Shown here: piece after piece, positions 1-10,784 of the stretch | Layout: each line of letters starts with the position of its first letter | Numbering within the stretch: position 1 is the first letter of the stretch | Assembly (NCBI GenBank): GCA_002914845.1 | Contig: JXTC01000041.1 | Location: 265,840-329,839 of the forward strand | Source: Trema orientale | Lineage: Eukaryota > Streptophyta > Magnoliopsida > Rosales > Cannabaceae | Length of the DNA stretch: 64,000 nt | Direction: 5' to 3' | The notes under the pieces: generated by a model | Seen by the model: the letters and a program-made list of their open reading frames with translations, nothing else | The model's database searches: none | What the model was told of the DNA's origin: nothing | Made by a program: the position numbers and the translations under genes

Positions 1-259
1 CCACATTTTTTTAAAAAATATAATTTTTTAAAATTATTTTTAGAAAAATATCATTTTTTAAATGGTTACTAGTTACCAGAGTTCGAAAATCGGTTTTACC
101 TGTTACTAGTTTCTATTTTAAAAAATGGCATTTTTCTAAAATTATTTTTAAAAAATGACATTTTTTTTATAAATTCGGTACGAGAATTGAAAAAAAAAAG
201 TGACACATCATATTTTTGTAATTTTTATATTGTTTTATACTTAGAAGTCTTAGAAACCC
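1..259. repeat. GTTACTAG-core foldback element, partial copy at window edge
   Basis: An AT-rich unit with inverted arms (AAAAATATCATTTTTTAAA on the left, mirrored as AAAAAATGACATTTTTT near 160) flanking a short core with GGTTACTAGTTACCAG near 64 and GTTACTAGTTTC near 105. The right end reads TAGAAACCC at 251..259, the same terminus as in the copies ending at 3338 and 53022. The left end lies outside the window. No coding capacity is seen. Confidence 0.6.
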
Positions 260-299
260 AAAGAGAAAAGGACATAGGTAGGACTAATTTGGGCCAAAA

Positions 300-775
300 T
301 GACTTTTTTGTGCATGTTTTCAAAAATAACATTTTTAGGAATGTCAATAACATTTTGACCTATGGTCAAAAACTTCTTAATCATGAAATTAATTATTTTT
401 CTGTATGACATTAAGTAGCATTTTCCTAAATATTTTGTTATAAGAAACTAAAATAGTTTCTAGTAACAACATTTGTTTCTATTATCTGGTTTCCAGCAAA
501 ATCAAATTAGTTTTAAGTAATATTTTTCTCTAGTTTCTAGTAATCTTTGTTTTCTGGTTTTAGGTAATCAAATTGGTTTCAGGTAATCAAATTGGTTTCT
601 CTGGGTTCTAGTTATTGATTACAAGAAACTAAATTAGTTTCCAATTACTAAATTAGTTTCTCGGTTTCTAGTAACCAAAATATTTTAAAAAAATGCCATT
701 AAATATCGTGTAAAAAAATAATTATTTTGGGAAGGTTATTTTTTCGGTTTTCTTTTAAAATTCGTACAGAGTGCC
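300..775. repeat. Second GTTTCTAGTAA/GTAATCAAATTGG repeat unit
   Basis: The core (about 435..680) is a degenerate array of GTTTCTAGTAA, GGTTTCAGGTAATCAAATT and related pieces. It is flanked by AT-rich arms containing ATTTTCCTAAATATTTT on the left and AAAAAAATGCCATTAAAT on the right, then a TTCGTAC motif near 762 that also occurs at the ends of the other units. It has the same architecture as the units at 1..259 and 2936..3338 but is more diverged. Exact ends are not resolved. Confidence 0.4.
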
Positions 776-870
776 ATTTTCTCTTTTAACTTTGGCTCGG
801 ATTTTTGTAAGAAATTTTAAAGTAAATCTCACCAAATACGATGGGAAGTAATTTGTTGATTAATTAATAA

Positions 871-1110
871 GACACCAATCCAGTAGGTACTTTTTTAATT
901 TTTTTTTTTTTTTACTTATCTGTAAGTATTGTTTTACCTAATTAAAATTTATAATGCGTGTCTTTTCATGGTAAAAAATAGCGAGAGAAAGAGCATTAAA
1001 TAATGTGTATTTGTTGTTATTATTATTTTTTTTTCTACTTTTCAAATCATAGTAGTCATTAGATAATTGGTCCAACCACTAAAAAAAATTACCTACTGGA
1101 TTATAGCCCT
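871..1110. mobile_element. MITE, family with CACCAATCCAGTAGGTA termini
   Basis: About 240 bp. The left end reads CACCAATCCAGTAGGTA and the right end TACCTACTGGATTATAGCC, an imperfect terminal inverted repeat. A poly-T tract follows the left end. Internal pieces (AATTAAAATTTATAATGCGT, AGAGCATTAAATAATG) recur in the copies at 30254, 32064 and 50227. It sits in TA-rich sequence, so the target duplication is ambiguous. It has no ORF and would depend on a transposase elsewhere. Confidence 0.7.
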
Positions 1111-2009
1111 AATTAATATATGTATAATTAGACAGTTTCTTTGTTCTCTTCAAATGTGTATTGTCATTTGATGAGTGCTCGAAGCACTAGGTGACTTTGG
1201 AGATTGAAATAAGCATCAAATTTTTATACATTTTTGTTTTTTTTTAAGGGAGGCAGAAAGGGGTTAGTTTAATTTTATTGCAACTGCTAACTCCAGGTCA
1301 ATTATTGTAGCTTCTTTTCTTTTTTATTTTTATTTTTATTTTTTTAAATATATGTATCTATAGAATTATAAGAAGCATGGATAGACTCTAAAAATTGGGC
1401 CTTTTTTCTGCTCATCCTGCTTCACCGATTTACTTTTTCTTCTTTTCTTTTCTTCATTTAATTTTACATGGCTACGCATAGATTACTTTACTTATACAGG
1501 GTATAGGTTTATTAGGTCCCATTGCCACATGTTCCGATTTCCTGTTTTATTCTTTTATTTTTATGAATGGAAATGGTTTTTAATTGGTTACAAATGTTTC
1601 TTTTCAGGGTTCTACAGCTAAAACTGTTTTTATTTACTTCTATTTATTATTTTATTGTTTCACCATTTTACTCTTTTTTTTTTTTCTGTTTTTTCTTTTC
1701 TGGTTTAATTTTTGTCAGTTTTATATGGCTACACGTAAATTTTAGTCTCTATATATATATAAAATAGATTGTTTTAAGTCCACATTCAGACATGTTCTTA
1801 TTCCCTATTTTTTTTTTTTTTGAAAGGAATTCTTATTACCTATTTAATACTTAGGTACTTTATACACTGCATGTCTTTATTATTTTTAACGGTGTATATG
1901 GCAGAATATATTTATTTCGTTTTTTCCCTTTAAACTTATTATGATACACATTTCTTTATTAAACTTTAAACTTATTATGATTCACGTATGTTCAATAAAA
2001 CTAAAAAAA

Positions 2010-2213
2010 TGATAATGCTAGATATACCAATTAGTTTACCAAATTTTTTGTGCTAATACATGGGACAAGTGAGTTGTCACCATTCAATTCGTCTATTGAA
2101 ACTTACTACAAATGAATTTAAATACTATTCATTAATTAAATAATGACAACTAACTTGCCACATGTGTTGGTGTTAAAAATTTAGTAAACTATTTAGGATA
2201 CTTAGTATTATCC
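2010..2213. mobile_element. TIR MITE with 9-bp target duplication (Mutator-like)
   Basis: The 204-bp element has terminal inverted repeats of about 70 bp: TGATAATGCTAGATATACC at the left against GGATAATACTAAGTATCC read inward from the right, continuing through ATAGTTTACYAAATTTTT and ACATGKGRCAAGT. The 9-mer CTAAAAAAA flanks it at 2001..2009 and 2214..2222. Nine-base duplications are typical of Mutator-like elements, but this 9-mer is mostly poly-A, so the superfamily call is moderate. Confidence 0.65.
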
Positions 2214-2935
2214 CTAAAAAAAATATATGTTATAAATATACATGATATTCTGGACACTTTTCACATGCATTATAAGTCCCCCACTTATTATAAATTAGAT
2301 AAAAAAATCATTCTTTCTTTAACTACTATTCGCTTTTAACTTTTTTATATATATTATAAATTTTTATTTGGATTATTTTATTGAACACTGCTTCAGCTTA
2401 TTTTCTAGAAATATCCCCGTTAGATTTACATTTTGTTTTTGTTTTGTCCGTATTTTCAAGTGTCAACCACCATTTTCTTTTTCTTTTTTTTTATTTTTAT
2501 GTTCTTTAATTATTTTTGATCAATGTTTTGTCCTTTTTTTATTAGTTTATTAGATAAACGTAAAACTACCACTTACATGTGTATAGGTCTCCACTTCATC
2601 ATATAAATTAAACTGAATTGTTATTCTTTTTTGATTTTTTTTAAATGGTGCATCAATTTATCATATAAATTAAATCAAATTGTTATTATTTATTTGGAAT
2701 TTTTTTTAAAAATGATGCATGATTAAGTGAAAGCAGGCTTGTTATTATTTTTTTTTAATGAAAAAATGGATTATTTCTTCCACTAAAAAAAGAATATTTC
2801 TCTTAAAAAATAGAATATCTAAAAAAAGAATATTTCTCTTAAAATTACTTAAATTTCTGAATATTACTATTCTATTAGACGAAGGCACGTGCCCTTAACT
2901 AGTATATAATATATAAATGAAAGTAATAATAAAAT

Positions 2936-3338
2936 AGGAAATTAGACATTATACAGTATCTTTTGAAAAAAATTTCGAAAAATACGGTGCTTAGCATTTT
3001 TTGAAGGTTTGGTACGGTTTTTATTAGAATAATATCATTTTTTAAAAATTATTTAGAAAAATATCATTTTTTAAAATAGCAATTAGTAACCGATAACCAG
3101 TTTCCAGAAACTCGTAAGTAGTAACTAAAGGTATTTATAACTAGTATATAACTGGTAGCCAGTAACCCGTAACATCAGAAACTAGTAACCAGTAACCATC
3201 TTAAAAATCGTATTTTTCTAAATTATTTCTAAAAAGTGATATTTTTTAATAAAAACCGTACAAAAATTTAAAAAAAGCCTCATTTCCGTATATTTGTAAT
3301 TTTTTTTCGGTTTTTATAGGTAAAAGTGTTAGAAACCC
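2936..3338. mobile_element. GTTACTAG-core foldback element, complete copy
   Basis: A 403-bp copy of the element also found inside the LTR at 52614..53022. It starts AGGAAATTAGACATTATA and ends GTGTTAGAAACCC. It is flanked by the 10-mer ATAATAAAAT at 2926..2935 and 3339..3348. The arms are imperfect inverted repeats of about 65 bp (GGTACGGTTTTTATTAG and its mirror ending AATAAAAACCGTAC). The core at 3080..3205 is an array of GTAACCAG/ACTAGTAAC motifs. No ORF is credible here. The 9-10 bp duplication suggests a Mutator-type transposase acting in trans (inference). Confidence 0.75.
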
Positions 3339-3479
3339 ATAATAAAATTCTTCGTTATTTCCTCCTCTTGTATTCCTTTGGGTTTTGTATGGACTTCCCA
3401 CCATTTTTTTAGGGTCCAGTATTAGACTGAGGTCTATATCCGTATGCCCAACCCAAAATCGGGCTACTAGAGTCCCTGT

Positions 3480-4425
3480 AACACTCAAGGGGAATGGACT
3501 TTGGTTAAATTTGATTTTTTATAGTAATTTTTTTGAAAAAATTGAAAAAATCCCGAATTTAATTAGAAAAATAACACTTTTAAAAGTGTTTAAAAAAGTA
3601 CCATAATTGGTCCTTATATTACTTCAAATAACTAGATTAGGTACCCAAATAACCCAATTGGTTACCTCGAGTATCATTGAAAAATGCCAACATTGTTTCT
3701 TTTTTTTTTATTTGAAAAAAAATAATAAAAAAATAAGAATATACCCTCCTTTTTTTAATTGATTTTTTTTATGAAAAAAAACCACGAAGAAAAAGAACGT
3801 TGAAGAAAAGTATTATTTTTCTAAATATTTATTGAAAATGATATTTTTATAAAAAACTTTAAAAGTGATATCTTTCTAAATCAATTTGGAATTTTCAAAA
3901 AATTCAGTCCATCTGGGATTTTTCAATTTTTGATACTTGGGCCTAGAATTTTGTATGGATTTTGGACAAAATGACTTTTTTAAAGAATATTTTTTAGAGA
4001 AAATTTGATTTTTTATGGTAATTTTTCAAAAAAATTGAAAAATCTCAGATTTTAAAGTTGTTCTGAAAAATTCTGGATTTAATTATAAAAATATCACTTT
4101 TAAAAATATTTAGAAAAATACCACTGTTTATTAATTGATGAGATACTTAAGGTAGCTAGTTGAGTTACCTGAGGTAACTTGAATAGTTATTTCAAGTAAC
4201 TAAATTGGTTACTTTAAGTAACCTAACCGGTTACCTCGAGTACCATTGAAAAATTCCAATTTTGATCTAGATATTTTTTAAAGTGATATTTTTCTAATAA
4301 TATTTTTAAAAAGTGATATTTTTCTGAATCAAACCGGGATTTTTAAAAAAAACCAATCCGTCCGGGATTTTTCAAATTTTGGTATTTTGGGCCTGGATTT
4401 TTGTAATAAGCCCTATTTTTGAAGA
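3480..4425. repeat. Two tandem GTTACC-core inverted-arm units
   Basis: Two related units, about 3480..3960 and 3985..4425. Each runs AAATTTGATTTTTTATRGTAA, then a TTGAAAAAATC arm, then AAATAACACTTTTAAAA, then a core with GGTTACCTCGAGTA and AAGTAACT motifs, then GTGATATTTTTCTRAATC, then GGGATTTTTCAA and TTGGGCCT. The left and right arms are imperfect inverted repeats of one another. No coding potential is seen. They share the core-plus-arms design of 2936..3338 but belong to a diverged subfamily. Confidence 0.5.
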
Positions 4426-4431
4426 CAATTA

Positions 4432-4859
4432 TTTTAGGAGTGTCGCAATTTTTAGAGACAAGGTGTCATAAAATTAAAGACGTAAAAAATTAAAGACGTA
4501 ATCACAATATTAGTGATTGATAGTCAAATATATGGTTTACGGTTTTTCTAGAACCAATTAGCGGTCACTAATATAGTAGTTAGTCGTTTTAGTCTAAATT
4601 ACTCCTAGCCGGGTCCGGCTCAACACTCAAAAGGACATGTATGTAACAACCTGGTCCGAGTTCAAGATCAGAATGTGGGGAAATGGTCCTTATTAGGAGT
4701 ACTTAGACTAGAATGATTGTGGTAATATGATTTTGAAAAATGACGGGTGTGTGACAGATAGTTACTATATTCATACATAAGTGACTACCCATCACGAATG
4801 TTGTGTTCCTGTCACTAATATTGAAACATCCTGTTACCAAAATTTGTGACACTCTTAAA
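4432..4859. mobile_element. Candidate TIR element between two foldback units
   Basis: The left end TTTTAGGAGTGTCGCAATTT is mirrored at the right by AAATTTGTGACACTCTTAAAA, an inverted repeat of roughly 38 bp. A second inverted pair, ATATTAGTGATTG near 4508 and CTGTCACTAATATT near 4809, lies just inside. The interior contains a short GC-rich patch near 4607. No convincing target duplication was found, so the superfamily is open. Confidence 0.45.
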
Positions 4860-4994
4860 AACTCATTTCTAAACACTCCAAAAAAAGTCAATTTAATTCA
4901 AAATACTCCTAGCTAAGTTCATTACCCCAACGAAACGTGCGCATTAAGAGAAGACCTCACTTCAGCCCAAAGCTTTAGCATAGTCCTCAAGAAA

Positions 4995-5360
4995 AAGAAG
5001 GGGAAAATTTGAATTTATATGGTAAAGTTTTTAAAAATTGAAAAATCTCAAATTGAAAACTCGGATTTCAAATTTTTTGAAAAATTTCATAATTATTTAG
5101 AAAAATATCATTTGAAAATATTTGGAAAATTATCACTTTTTACTAATCGTTGGTAATTGGTCAAGTTATTTGAGGTTATCGGACTAGTTACTTTAAGTAA
5201 TTTTTGGTTACCCTAACTAATTTGATTAGTTACTTTGAGTACTTTCAAAAAATACCAGATTAGGTATTGTTATAAATATTTTTTTAGAAAGTGATATTTT
5301 TATAGATAAGTCTGAAATTTTCCAAAGGTTCCAACTCATTCTAGGTTTTTTAATTTTTTC
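4995..5360. repeat. Third GTTACC-core inverted-arm unit
   Basis: The same layout as 3480..4425: AAAATTTGAATTTATATGG, a TTGAAAAATCTC arm, ATATCATTTGAAAATATTTGG, a core with GTTACTTTAAGTAA and GGTTACC (about 5150..5250), then AGAAAGTGATATTTTTAT and TTCTAGGTTTTT. It is more diverged than the units at 3480..4425. Confidence 0.4.
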
Positions 5361-5366
5361 AATGGG

Positions 5367-5726
5367 ATGATATCATTTTTATACCTTGTATTTTGACACT
5401 TTATTTAATTTGTACTTTGTGTTTTAGTTATTATCAACATCGGTCCTTAGATATAATATTTGTTACAAATTTATACCCTTACACCAATTTAGAGAAGTTA
5501 ATTTACCAAGATAATTTAATAAATATATCCTAGGATCAGTTTTTATATAGTTTATTTTCATTTTTTTAAATAGCAGCTTGGTAAATTAACTGTTCTAAAT
5601 TAGTATTAGGATATAAATTTGTAATAAATTTTAAATCTAAAGGTCAATATTGATAATAACCAAAACACAAGGTACAATTTCAGCATAGTAGTGTTAAAAT
5701 ACACGGTATAAAAATGATATTATCAA
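5367..5726. mobile_element. Foldback MITE with about 145-bp inverted arms
   Basis: The left arm (about 5367..5518, GATATCATTTTTATACCTTG onward) pairs with the right arm (about 5578..5726, ending ATACACGGTATAAAAATGAT) along nearly its whole length. Shared blocks read RTTATTATCAAYAT, TTACAAATTTATAYCCT and AGTTAATTTACCAAG on opposite strands. The unpaired loop is only about 60 bp. No ORF and no clear target duplication are seen. Confidence 0.7.
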
Positions 5727-8700
5727 TTTTTAGATTATGGGCCTAAGAAGCAAAAAAGAGGGAAAAACAGCTTTACTCTCTCTCTCTCTCTTTCTCTATT
5801 ACTATTCATTCCTCGTTCTAAACACTCTCCTTGAAGCTTTTTTCTTTTTTAATTTACTTTAAACCATTTTAACTAGCACCAATTAGTTGTTATGCTTTGA
5901 TTTTAGTGTTACTAATTTTGCAAAATACGCTGTTCATTTCTATATTTTAACTTAGATTTCAATCTATCAAGCGTTAATTTTAATCGAGTATTTGAAATTT
6001 CATTTGGTTTCAGTTTCTTTTATAACACTATCTTACGTCACTTTAAATTGAACGTCATGTACATTATTTAATATCACATAGCCATCTGGTTCTAATTTCA
6101 TTTTGTTTCACGGTATTTAGTTCTAAAAAGTTCAGCTTCTCCTGATGTTTTGAAACTCAATGTTAATTATGCTAGTTTGGCAAAGATTCTTGGTTATTAG
6201 GTAATTGGCTTGGCCACTGACATTGATTGTGCCTAATCTATTGGTTTACAGAAAAATGATTAATGCCATGAAGGGGATAGTTTTGGAAGACACATACTTT
6301 TCTTGCGCTGTGATTGCCATATTTAATTCGCGAACAAGGATGTGGTTCGCGAATGAGCTAGATATATGCTTTGCCTTGTTTTGGCTTGAAATTAATGGCC
6401 CTTACTGTATTTGTCCTCATATTCTAGAGAAAATAACTCGTCAGTATATCTCTACTTATCCGTTTTCCCTTTAAGAAAATAATGTTGAAAGAAGTAATTT
6501 GGTTGACAAGTCATTCTATGCTCTATAGTGACGTTACAAACCTAGCTCATGCACGTAGCTCCTCAATTTTGACTCTTACTTAATTTAGTCAGATTGGAAA
6601 AAAAAAACAAAAAAACAAAAAGAAAAGACATTGTCGAGTGTTGTATGCGAAAATACATTCACAACCAGATATGAGGACAAGTCACTATGTTCTAGGATGT
6701 CCTCCATAATTGCTCTCCAATTCTGGCCACCCATTTTATTTTTCTGTTGTAGGACAACAAAAAGGATACGTACGTACGTAAGTAGGTTAAGAGGGAACTA
6801 GAAGAAGTGTGTTATGGAGGACTATATGTTTATAAGTTAATTGGTCCTTTTTTTTTTTTTTTTTCAAAATAAGTTAATTGGTCTTTTAATTTGTGTTTTG
6901 CTTATTTTCCTTTCGTGTGTGAATGAGTGAGAGAGAGTGTCACTATAAAGTATTACTTAACGGCTTAAGTTTTCATGAGAAATGGTCTTTTATTTAAAAT
7001 CTGCGTGTCTTATCCTGTTATCCAATGCAGGCATATGCAGATTAAATACGTATATTTAATTTGATAAAATCCCATTGAGTTTGTCCTTAATAAAGACAGA
7101 AAAAAGATGGTGAAGTGAGATAACAATTCGTTCTTAGATTGGATTATTGGGTAGTTGAGCGCTGGTTTGTCCAACTCCGGAATTAAGTCCCATTAATTTA
7201 TTCACACACTAATGGTAATGACTGGGACCAAGTAAAACCCACAAAACGGCGACCAAATAAATATAGTTGGACTGAACTAATTTAGTCTTTAAATAAAAGT
7301 GAATTTTGGTAAGAGTAAGCAATGCGTTGGACCATCAGATTGTGCCACTTGTGTAGTTTTGAATAAGAGGGACCATTTTTCATATGGTCGATCTACAAAG
7401 CACGTCGTTTAATATATATACACAACATTTTGCTAGCTCAAGCTCTTTTCTTTCTGTCATATCGCTTTTAGGATATTTTGAGCGTTATACGGATTGAATG
7501 CATCTATTGAAATGTGAAAACAAAACGAAAAAAAAAAAGAAGTTCTTTAAGACAAATTTTCACGGATCATGATGACCTATCGTTCAAGAACTCTTGAATA
7601 AAGAAAATAAATAGTATCTTTACTACAACTATGGCCAAGTTATTGATCAGATTATAATCAAGAAGTAGAAATTGTGTGTCAAAACTTCTTTAATAATGGG
7701 CGAAGTATGCATGAATAATATAGATACGATGGTCAAGTATATGAATGATAATCAAAAGCTTTTATCGATCGAGAATTCTATAATAGAGGCTATTAATTAT
7801 TGAAAATAAACACCTTATTTTTTAAAAGGTAAATAAAAACCATAATAATACAAAGAAAATATTGCTGGTCAAATTTATATACCCTACCGTCAACACATGT
7901 CAAATTAGTTATTTCCAGAATAAAACAAGGATGTACTTTTAGTTTCAGGAATTTTTGAAAGTAGAAACTTAGAATTATGAAGGTATAAATTTGTAATTTT
8001 CACAACAAAAAGTAAATATTATACATGAAATTTCGACTTAATGAATGATTTTTTAATGTCCTTAAATTTTTTTCTCCAACAAGCTTGTCACATTCATCAA
8101 GTGGTAATAATAATAATTTTTATTTTATTTTTATTCTTACGCCTTAGATTCTTGTAATTGGGAACAAATATAAATTACATATCAAATGCAGTATTTATGA
8201 CCTATTAGTTGGATTTTGCCAATCTTTTGTAGATTCAAGTCTCTTTCTATATTTCCTCTGCGAAAAGATACAAAAAAAAGTCTCTTATATTTTTCTCCAA
8301 AAAAAAAGTCTCCTTTATATTAAAGCCATAATTTTGGTTTTTATGATGGGTATCATCAATGCACTCACGATTTCCACTTCGAAATTAATCTCTTTTTGTC
8401 CTTTGACTATTAACATTAATGAATACTGCCTTGCAGTTAATGGTTGACAAGTCTCTACTTTATTTATCATGTATTATTTCAGTCTCAATCTCTCCCCATA
8501 TATAAATGTTCATAAAAGTAACGTCAAATTAGGTTTCTTTCTTTTTCTTAACATGAAGTAGTCTTCTTAGTCAACAAAGGCAAGAAAGATGGGTAAACCA
8601 AAGAAAGAATATTTGTATTAATAAAAATTTTGGGCTTAATTATATAATTATAATTAAACTGAGAAAACTCCTTTATTTGGAGACTTGAATGACTAAAGTT

Positions 8701-8787
8701 TGAACGGCTAGAATGGCGTGGACTTAGATAATCTAACTGTCATTATAAGGACCATATATAAAAAAAACATGAGAAATAATTTAGGTG
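5727..8787. other. Intergenic AT-rich stretch
   Basis: No gene is supported here. A short CT microsatellite lies near 5776..5792 and a TACG microsatellite near 6769. The longest open stretch (6205..6471, 89 codons, plus strand) resembles no family I know and has no coding signature. No structured repeat was recognised. Confidence 0.5.
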
Positions 8788-9050
8788 GATGACCAAAATT
8801 TTAAATTTGATTAAGTAGATGTCCACTTTTAAAATTTTATAGCTAAATGTCCAGGTATATATATTTTTACACTTGGTAGATACGCATATCTAACAATTTT
8901 AGTTACTGTACTGAAATGCACTGAGTATATAAATTTTTATACTTGGTATATAAAATTTTACACTTGGTATATAAGCATATATACCGGATATTTTGTTATA
9001 ACATTTGACAAAGGGACATTTACTGAAATTGGGCCCAAAATTTGGTCATA
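8788..9050. mobile_element. Candidate TIR element (GATGACCAAAATTTT termini)
   Basis: The left terminus GATGACCAAAATTTTAAATT is mirrored by the right terminus, read inward as TATGACCAAATTTTGGGCCC. A further pair, AGTAGATGTCCAC and AGTAAATGTCCC, lies inside. The interior has three near copies of TACACTTGGTATATA (about 8868, 8938, 8959). There is no ORF, and the target duplication is not resolved. Confidence 0.5.
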
Positions 9051-9597
9051 TTTCTATAAGCCCCATAAAACAACGTTCTATTTTATTTTGTATAAAAGGA
9101 GACAAATACGCAATTAAATAGTCATAATTCGTGATGAATGCAAATGGAACTAAACTTATCTTCAGATCATTATAAAATTAACAATTTTGTCTCGAAAAGA
9201 TAATAAGTCAATAATTAACAACCATATATGGATACACTCCTCATGTACACCCATATGTATAGTATAAATTATATATAGGGAGAGAATTCTCAATAGGCAT
9301 TCTTGTTTTTCTCAATGGAATGTTAAGTTTGACAAGTTAAAATGAATTAGCAAGTAAATCTCATGTATTTCATAAAATCCATTTTAATTTATGTAGAGAA
9401 TTTGACCTAGGGGTGAGCTTGATGTAGATTAGACGGTATTTTAAAAATATTCTTAACCACCAAATCGCAAAGTAAGGTAGAAAAAAATTCTTAAACACGG
9501 CGATTAAAATAATCGTATTAACTACAATAAACCACAATTTATTATGCAGTTTAGTGGTGTGGTTTATGTGGTTTGAATCTTTGAAAATTTGGGTCTA

Positions 9598-9707
9598 GAC
9601 AAAGAAACAATATTTAAAAAGTTATAATTACTAAAACATAAATAAAATAAAAGACAAAGAAACAATATTTAAAAAGTTATAATTACTAAAACATAAATAA
9701 AATAAAA
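9598..9707. repeat. Exact 55-bp tandem duplication
   Basis: Two adjacent identical 55-bp units, 9598..9652 and 9653..9707, each starting GACAAAGAAACAATATTT. No difference between the copies was seen by eye, implying a recent local slippage or repair event inside the hAT-like element. Confidence 0.9.
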
Positions 9708-10059
9708 GAATCAGAAAATTAAAAATAAATAGGAAAGCCATACTTATTCAAATAACATCTTAATAAGATAAAACCAATCAAAATCTGAAACTCGAATATC
9801 TGAATTAGATTTGCAAAGTGTCTAAAATTAAAATTACATCCATCCAAATATCATGAAAAAACATAGTAAAAAAAATATGAATACACCTGAAATAAAATTT
9901 TTAGTGTTTAATTAGGAAATATCCTATAAGGTAAAGTTTAGTGCAAATGTCTAAAGTTACCGATCAAAATGTTCTATATGTTATACTATATATAAAAATA
10001 TGCTCAGGTGATGAGAATAACAACCTACATTTCAGACCATACCGACGGTATAGAAAAAT

Positions 10060-10569
10060 AGATAAATGACTTTATTGGTCCCTAAACTATGAGTAAAGTC
10101 TCAATTTAGTCCTTAAACTTTAAATTGCGTTATTTGGTCATCAAACTATTGAAAAATGTCATTTTTATTATGTATTTCATTTTATTCTTAATAGAATGAA
10201 CACATGAGATACATTTACTATTCTGTTACACTTATTTCATATTCAGAAGCAGAATCCCATATTATAAAGGGATTAAAACATGAATTAAAGCAGTTTAAAA
10301 AATGAATAGTTGAACAAAAATTAGTTGCATACTAGGTAGTAATATAATGTAAACTTATCTAAAATGTGATAATTTGTTAAATTCACTAACACAAAATGAG
10401 GAATACAACTCATATACTCATTTTAATAAGAATCAGTCAAAATATATAAGAACAAGGACTAAAATAAAATATTTTTCATAGTTTAAGAATTAATACGACA
10501 CAATTTAAATTTTAAGAACCAAAGTGAAACTTTCTCTATAGTTCAGGGACTAATAGAGTCATTTTATCC
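10060..10569. mobile_element. Mutator-like non-autonomous element nested in hAT element
   Basis: A 510-bp element with long terminal inverted repeats (more than 100 bp, imperfect). The left end AGATAAATGACTTTATTGGT pairs with the right end read inward as GGATAAAATGACTCTATTAG, continuing through TCCCTRAACTATRG. It is flanked by a perfect 9-mer TAGAAAAAT at 10051..10059 and 10570..10578, the length expected for Mutator-type transposition. No ORF is present. Confidence 0.8.
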
Positions 10570-10784
10570 TAGAAAAATTGTACCTCAAACTCAACCCAAA
10601 GCAAATAATCTCAATACACTAGACGAACTGGTTTGGTTTAGGTGATTTATGCAGTTAAGCAGTAATTCTCACCCTTAATTTTACCTACTTATATTCTTAT
10701 TCCTATTAATGTAGAGAATGAGTTTTTAGAATCAAGATTTTATTTTTTTAAAAAGAAAATAATCATGGAATGAAATAGAAATGA

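Larger units (their letters stand above)
9408..10677. mobile_element. hAT-like non-autonomous element, 8-bp target duplication
   Basis: The left end TAGGGGTGAGCTT and right end ATTCTCACCCTTA form terminal inverted repeats of the TAGGGGTGAG type, which I associate with plant hAT elements. Flanking 8-mers are ATTTGACC (9400..9407) and ATTTTACC (10678..10685), one mismatch. Subterminal AACCACA/TTTGGTTTAGG pieces fit a hAT-type end. It carries no transposase. A Mutator-like element (10060..10569) and a 55-bp tandem duplication (9598..9707) lie inside it, so it is the older insertion. Confidence 0.7.

Noticed and set aside
6205-6474. 89-codon open frame, plus strand
   Set aside because: No recognisable domain, no start context, AT-rich surroundings and no promoter or homologous remnant. 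Compatible with chance.
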